Shown in pieces: positions 31,666 through 35,289 of a stretch of 35,289 nt of DNA (the first letter of the stretch is position 1; each line of letters opens with the position of its first letter). The DNA comes from Nitrospirota bacterium. Lineage in GTDB: Bacteria; Nitrospirota; Thermodesulfovibrionia; Thermodesulfovibrionales; UBA1546. A model generated the notes under the pieces. It did not search any database, had not been told where the DNA came from, and was given only the letters and a program-made list of their open reading frames with translations. A program made the position numbers and the translations under genes. Location of the stretch: NCBI GenBank assembly GCA_021824065.1, contig JAKALU010000012.1, positions 1-35,289 of the forward strand, written 5' to 3'.

Positions 31666-33189
31666 TTAACCCTTAAGTCTTTCGTATATCTCCTCAAATT
31701 GCGAGGAAGTTTCCTTAAATGCTTTAAGTACATAGGGGTCGAAATGGCGGGGCATTGTCCTTCCGTCACCTTCTGTAATTATCTTATAAGTTGTTCCATG
31801 GTCAAAGGCAGGTTTATATACACGTGGATTTCTCAGGGCATCATATTGATCTGCGATGTTCAATATCCTTCCCTCAACAGGTATCTGTTCCTCTTTCAGC
31901 CCATAAGGATAACCGCTACCATCCCATCTTTCATGATGTGAAATCGCAATGTCTTTTGCCATATTCAGCCTCAGATGTTCGCCGATTATTTTTGCGCCAT
32001 AGATGGTATGCCTTTTCATCTCTTCAAATTCCTCAGGTGAGAGCTTCCCAGGCTTTCTGAGAATATCCGGGTGAGTATGAATCTTACCCACATCATGCAA
32101 TGTTGCCTGAAGACGGATACTATTTGTAAATTTTTCGGACATTCCGAGTTCTTTTGCTATTACTGAAGAATACTCGCCGACTCTCAAAATGTGGTTGCCT
32201 GTATCCTCGTCATTTGCCTCCGATGCCCTTGCAAGGGCATAGACTGTGTATTCAAAGGCATGCTCGGTTTCTCTTACCTGTGACGCAAGAGATTTTAAAA
32301 ATAGACTCTGTGCCACCACGCTGTCTAAGACTGCTGCATCGTAACTGGAAACGGTTTTACCATAATTAAGGGCTAAGATGCAGAAGACATCGCTCAGGTA
32401 ACAAACTATATTTGACACTACTATTGATATGGAATCGAGTCTTTTAGTTAATGACGTAAGACCCGACGCACCGATAGCAGCTTCACTGGAAAAGACTGTT
32501 TTTGAATTGCCCTTTGCAGGCAGATCAATGCTCTGATGAATATCAATTGCAAGCAGTGTCCTGACCACACCTTCAAATGTTGATTCATAACGATACCATT
32601 GCCAGTTATTGGTTTCATCAGCTAATCCGACAATAACTGTCTGCGGCTTGTCTGATGTTTCGTATGTCTTTCCTGTAATTTGATCGACTATGCTGTCAAT
32701 GCTATATAAAAAATTAAAATTCAACGGGTTAAAGGACATAATGATCTCTTTCCCGAAGTTTATCAAGCTTGTAATCTTGTTGTATGCAGAATTGAGTCTG
32801 TCATTGAGGTCTTTTATCTCCATGAGCATCTTTATCCTTGCCAGCACCTCTCCTTTGTCAAATGGCTTTGATATAAAGTCTTCTGCACCGGACTCAATCC
32901 CTTTAATCCTGTCTTCCTTCTCTGTCAGGGCTGTAATCATAACAACAGGGATATGCCTGAACATTTCATTCCCTTTTATCATCTTGCACACGTCAAAACC
33001 GTTAATCTTGGGCATCATCACATCCAGGAGTATGAGGTCAATTCTCTGTTCCTTAATCTTTTCGAGCGCCTCTATGCCGTTTTCTGCCATGACAACTTCA
33101 TAGCCCCTTGGCGCAAGCATGGCCTCAAGGAGCTTTAGGTTAGCCAGTTCATCATCAACGCATAAAATTACTGGTTTTGATGTAAGCAT
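31666..33189 (-). CDS. Response regulator with HD-GYP phosphodiesterase domain
   Basis: This 507-residue protein has an N-terminal receiver domain (residues 7-120; Asp56 phosphorylation site in LILLDVMMP, conserved Lys in ISKPFD), a short coiled coil, an unrecognised middle domain (about 150-310) and an HD-GYP domain (about 325-500). The HD pair is His365-Asp366 (TLHDVGKIH) and the GYP motif is at about 426-428 (DGSGYPYGL). HD-GYP proteins hydrolyse cyclic di-GMP; the metal residues I see (HD, HH in [22 protein letters not shown]) are present. It is the last gene of the kinase-receiver operon, 22 bases after the receiver gene, so it is a likely output of that kinase. Confidence 0.92.
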   Translation of the reverse strand: MLTSKPVILCVDDELANLKLLEAMLAPRGYEVVMAENGIEALEKIKEQRIDLILLDVMMPKINGFDVCKMIKGNEMFRHIPVVMITALTEKEDRIKGIESGAEDFISKPFDKGEVLARIKMLMEIKDLNDRLNSAYNKITSLINFGKEIIMSFNPLNFNFLYSIDSIVDQITGKTYETSDKPQTVIVGLADETNNWQWYRYESTFEGVVRTLLAIDIHQSIDLPAKGNSKTVFSSEAAIGASGLTSLTKRLDSISIVVSNIVCYLSDVFCILALNYGKTVSSYDAAVLDSVVAQSLFLKSLASQVRETEHAFEYTVYALARASEANDEDTGNHILRVGEYSSVIAKELGMSEKFTNSIRLQATLHDVGKIHTHPDILRKPGKLSPEEFEEMKRHTIYGAKIIGEHLRLNMAKDIAISHHERWDGSGYPYGLKEEQIPVEGRILNIADQYDALRNPRVYKPAFDHGTTYKIITEGDGRTMPRHFDPYVLKAFKETSSQFEEIYERLKG

Positions 33190-33211
33190 AAATTTATCTG
33201 TTTATCGGTTG

Positions 33212-33580
33212 TTATTCATTTAAAGTTTTTTTCACTAATTTGGGCAACTGCCTTGTATTTATAGGCTTTGGCAAATAATCATCGAACCCTGCGGTGAGAA
33301 TTTCTTCCTTGTCGCCTTTCATTACAAACGATGTGAGCGCAATGATTTTTATCCCTTTTGTCCCTGGGTCATTTTTGAGTATCTTTCCTGCAGTAATGCC
33401 GTCCATAACAGGCATCTGTATATCCATGAGTATTAAATCCGGCATGTGTTCAGTGGCCATCTTTACCCCTTCAGCTCCATCAGTTGCTTCTAAAACTTTA
33501 TACCCGTAATACTCCAGAATATCCCGCACCAATACCCTGTTTTTTTCGTTATCTTCCACGATGAGTATTTTCTTAGGCAT
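33212..33580 (-). CDS. Stand-alone CheY-like receiver
   Basis: 122 residues making up one receiver domain: acidic pair in IVEDNEKN, phosphorylation site Asp53 in LMDIQMPVMDG, and Lys in DDYLPKPI. No output domain. It overlaps the kinase by 8 bases and is followed by the HD-GYP regulator. Such a gene often serves as a phosphate shuttle or sink between a hybrid kinase and its output. Confidence 0.92.
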   Translation of the reverse strand: MPKKILIVEDNEKNRVLVRDILEYYGYKVLEATDGAEGVKMATEHMPDLILMDIQMPVMDGITAGKILKNDPGTKGIKIIALTSFVMKGDKEEILTAGFDDYLPKPINTRQLPKLVKKTLNE

Positions 33581-35289
33581 TCTGAACCTCCTGCCTCACC
33601 GGTATCAAAAATGTAAACTTGCTGCCCTTGCCGTATTCGCTCTCAGCCCAGATCCTTCCGCCATGCAACTCGACCAGTCTTTTTGTCAATGCCAGTCCAA
33701 GGCCGGTGCCCTCATACTTCTTTATATACGCTGATTCAAGCTGTGTAAATTCCTTAAAGAGTTTCGGGATATCTTCCTGCTTTATACCTATGCCTGTGTC
33801 GGCCACGGAAATTTCAACAAAATTTCCGTGGAGTTGTGAGTTGTGAGTTGCGAGTTGCGAGTTATCTGTTCCTGATTTTTCTGAACTCGAAACTCCGAAC
33901 TCGAAACCCGAAACCCTCCGTGCGCTTACCCGCACGCTGCCCCCGTCAGGCGTAAACTTCACAGCGTTGCTCAGGAGGTTGAACATTATCTGTTTGAACT
34001 TCCGCTCATCAGCCTCTATTACTATGTCTGCAGAGGGTTCGATATCGAGACTTAGAGTTATACGATGCTTCATTGCCTTTTCTTTAAACAGTGTCAGCGA
34101 TGAATTGAGAATATCTCTTAAAACAAAACTGCCGGGTTCAAGCACCATCTTGCCTGATTCCACCTTGGAGAGGTCGAGTATGTCATTGATGAGGTCCAGC
34201 AGGTGCCTGCCGCTGACGAGGATGTTATCTACATACTCACGCTGCTTCTCATTGAGTTCCCCGAATAATTCGTCCTGCAGAACCTCTGAAAAACCGATTA
34301 CTGCATTCAATGGCGTCCTCAATTCATGGCTCATATTAGCAAGGAAGTCTGACTTCGCCTTACTCGCTGCTTCTGCCTGAAGTCTTGCAATCTCGGCTTC
34401 CTCTGCCTTTTTGCGTTCTGTGACGTCCCTGCACAGGTAAATGAATTGAACGACCTCTCCTTTTTCATTCTTGATTGGATAGGCAGTGACATCAACAAAA
34501 AACTCATTTTTATGTTTATCAAGATGTCTCTGGGATATGATTACAGGACTGCCGGTCTCTTGAAGCACGCGGACAGGACATGTTTCAGCCGGAGGCTCAC
34601 AGGGAGATTTAAGGTGATGGGTAACCGTATAACAATAGCTTCCCAGAATTTCCCCCATTTCATAGCCGCTTTTTCTCGTTGCTGCCTTATTCGCCCAGAG
34701 AATTTTATAATCCGGAGATAAAAGGAAAATGGTCTCTTCAATCCCGTTTGTTATATCCTCAAGCATTTGTGTTGATTCTCTTAATCTCTGCTCAGCCTGC
34801 CTGTGTTCATCGATTTCTTTTACAAGTCGGGCCGTCCTCTCTTCCACCCTTTCCTCAAGCTGCTCATTCAGTGTCTTTAATTCATCCTGTGCTTTGAGCA
34901 ACTCATGGTTTTTATGGATAGCGGTTTCATAAGTGGAGATAAGGAGATTCAGGATCTGCTGACGTTCTGAGGTTATAAAGTATTTTTGACCGGCAAAGAC
35001 TATCTCAATCCCCATCAGTATCCTTGTCTCCTCTTGCAACTTCAAGTTCGCAAGCAGGTAATCAATGCGGGAGCAGAGATATTTTTCATCGTATGGCTTC
35101 GTAACAAAGTTGTCTGCTCCACACTCCAGTCCTCTCAGGACATCTCTCGGGTCAGAGAGGGCGGTTAAAAGAATGACAGGGATGTCTTTCAGGTTTTCAT
35201 CAGTCTTAATCCGCCGGCAGAGTTCATACCCGTCCATCTCGGGCATGATAATGTCGGAGATTACTATTGTCGGCCTGTGATTGCCTAAC
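33573..35289 (-). CDS. Hybrid sensor histidine kinase (receiver-PAS-HisKA-HATPase), 5' end outside window
   Basis: The frame is open to the window edge. The track's Met (35246) is internal: codons before it read VISDII, completing the receiver motif around the phosphorylated Asp. Order from the edge: receiver (ending about residue 75 of the track's protein), helical linker and long coiled coil (ELKTLNEQLEERVEERTARL), a PAS domain (ITNGIEETIFLLSPDYKILWANKAA to FIYLCRDVTERKKAEEAE), HisKA with the H-box NMSHELRTPLNAVIGF, and HATPase_c with NLLSNAVKFTPDGG, VADTGIGIKQED and GTGLGLAL. All catalytic boxes are intact. A 30-residue stretch rich in Ser/Asn/Gln/Leu (GTDNSQLATHNSQLHGN) breaks the ATPase domain between VRVSARR and FVEISVADTG and is encoded by heptamer repeats. 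Confidence 0.93.
   Translation of the reverse strand, partial: LGNHRPTIVISDIIMPEMDGYELCRRIKTDENLKDIPVILLTALSDPRDVLRGLECGADNFVTKPYDEKYLCSRIDYLLANLKLQEETRILMGIEIVFAGQKYFITSERQQILNLLISTYETAIHKNHELLKAQDELKTLNEQLEERVEERTARLVKEIDEHRQAEQRLRESTQMLEDITNGIEETIFLLSPDYKILWANKAATRKSGYEMGEILGSYCYTVTHHLKSPCEPPAETCPVRVLQETGSPVIISQRHLDKHKNEFFVDVTAYPIKNEKGEVVQFIYLCRDVTERKKAEEAEIARLQAEAASKAKSDFLANMSHELRTPLNAVIGFSEVLQDELFGELNEKQREYVDNILVSGRHLLDLINDILDLSKVESGKMVLEPGSFVLRDILNSSLTLFKEKAMKHRITLSLDIEPSADIVIEADERKFKQIMFNLLSNAVKFTPDGGSVRVSARRVSGFEFGVSSSEKSGTDNSQLATHNSQLHGNFVEISVADTGIGIKQEDIPKLFKEFTQLESAYIKKYEGTGLGLALTKRLVELHGGRIWAESEYGKGSKFTFLIPVRQEVQNA
33831..33917. repeat. Two heptamer-repeat tracts inside the kinase ATPase domain
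   Basis: GAGTTGT/GAGTTGC repeated nearly five times (33831-33863) and GAACTCG/AAACTCC/AAACCCG variants repeated about five times (33883-33917), joined by a 19-base spacer. The two tracts are roughly inverse in sense (GAGTT versus AACTC). They encode the extra peptide FEFGVSSSEKSGTDNSQLATHNSQL in a loop of the ATPase domain. Confidence 0.8.

Overview
The window suggests a Gram-negative, AT-leaning bacterium with an LPS-type outer membrane. The combination of a type II secretion (T2SS) operon with a PilM/PilN-like GspL, an archaeal-type dihydroxy-acid dehydratase, adjacent hem genes, several heptosyltransferase-like genes, and short palindromic and heptamer repeats running through genes resembles the Nitrospirota (Thermodesulfovibrio-like) lineage. 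The phylum is an inference; no marker gene here settles it.

Layout. 1-3244 (minus strand): T2SS inner-membrane genes gspK-gspL-gspM-gspC and the first codons of a probable secretin. 3301-8693 (minus): branched-chain amino-acid genes ilvB-ilvN and ilvD, with a HepT/MntA toxin-antitoxin pair between ilvD and ilvB. 8791-11457 (minus): a DUF465 protein, protoporphyrinogen oxidase and ferrochelatase. 11555-20387 (minus): an LPS core/O-antigen cluster with four GT9 (heptosyltransferase-type) proteins, an O-antigen ligase, a CgeB-like transferase and two GT4 transferases. 20459-20535 (plus): initiator tRNA-fMet. 20491-31019: a 10.5-kb segment flanked by a 46-bp direct repeat of the 3' part of that tRNA, so it reads as an integrated genomic island. 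31195 to the right edge (minus): a DUF5684 membrane protein and a signalling operon (hybrid kinase, CheY-like receiver, receiver-HD-GYP).

Island. Its left part carries a cold-shock-like protein, then an acyltransferase, a GT2 transferase, a CrtI-like oxidoreductase and the C-terminal stump of an MMPL/RND lipid exporter. This looks like the end of an envelope-lipid cluster. The stump abuts a two-gene operon of a double zinc-ribbon protein and a large tyrosine-recombinase-like protein. The latter has lost most of the catalytic residues I can align and is split by one in-frame TAG. Next come an AbiEi/AbiEii type IV toxin-antitoxin pair and five small unrecognised ORFs ending at the right repeat. 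I see no intact integrase.

The most unusual features are (1) the amber-interrupted, catalytically degenerate recombinase coupled to a zinc-ribbon gene; (2) the tRNA-fMet island without an intact integrase; and (3) in-frame invasion of at least four conserved genes (hemH, two GT genes of the LPS cluster, one further GT4 and the kinase) by heptanucleotide tandem repeats or C/G-rich palindromes. All similarity statements come from reading the sequence; no database search was run.
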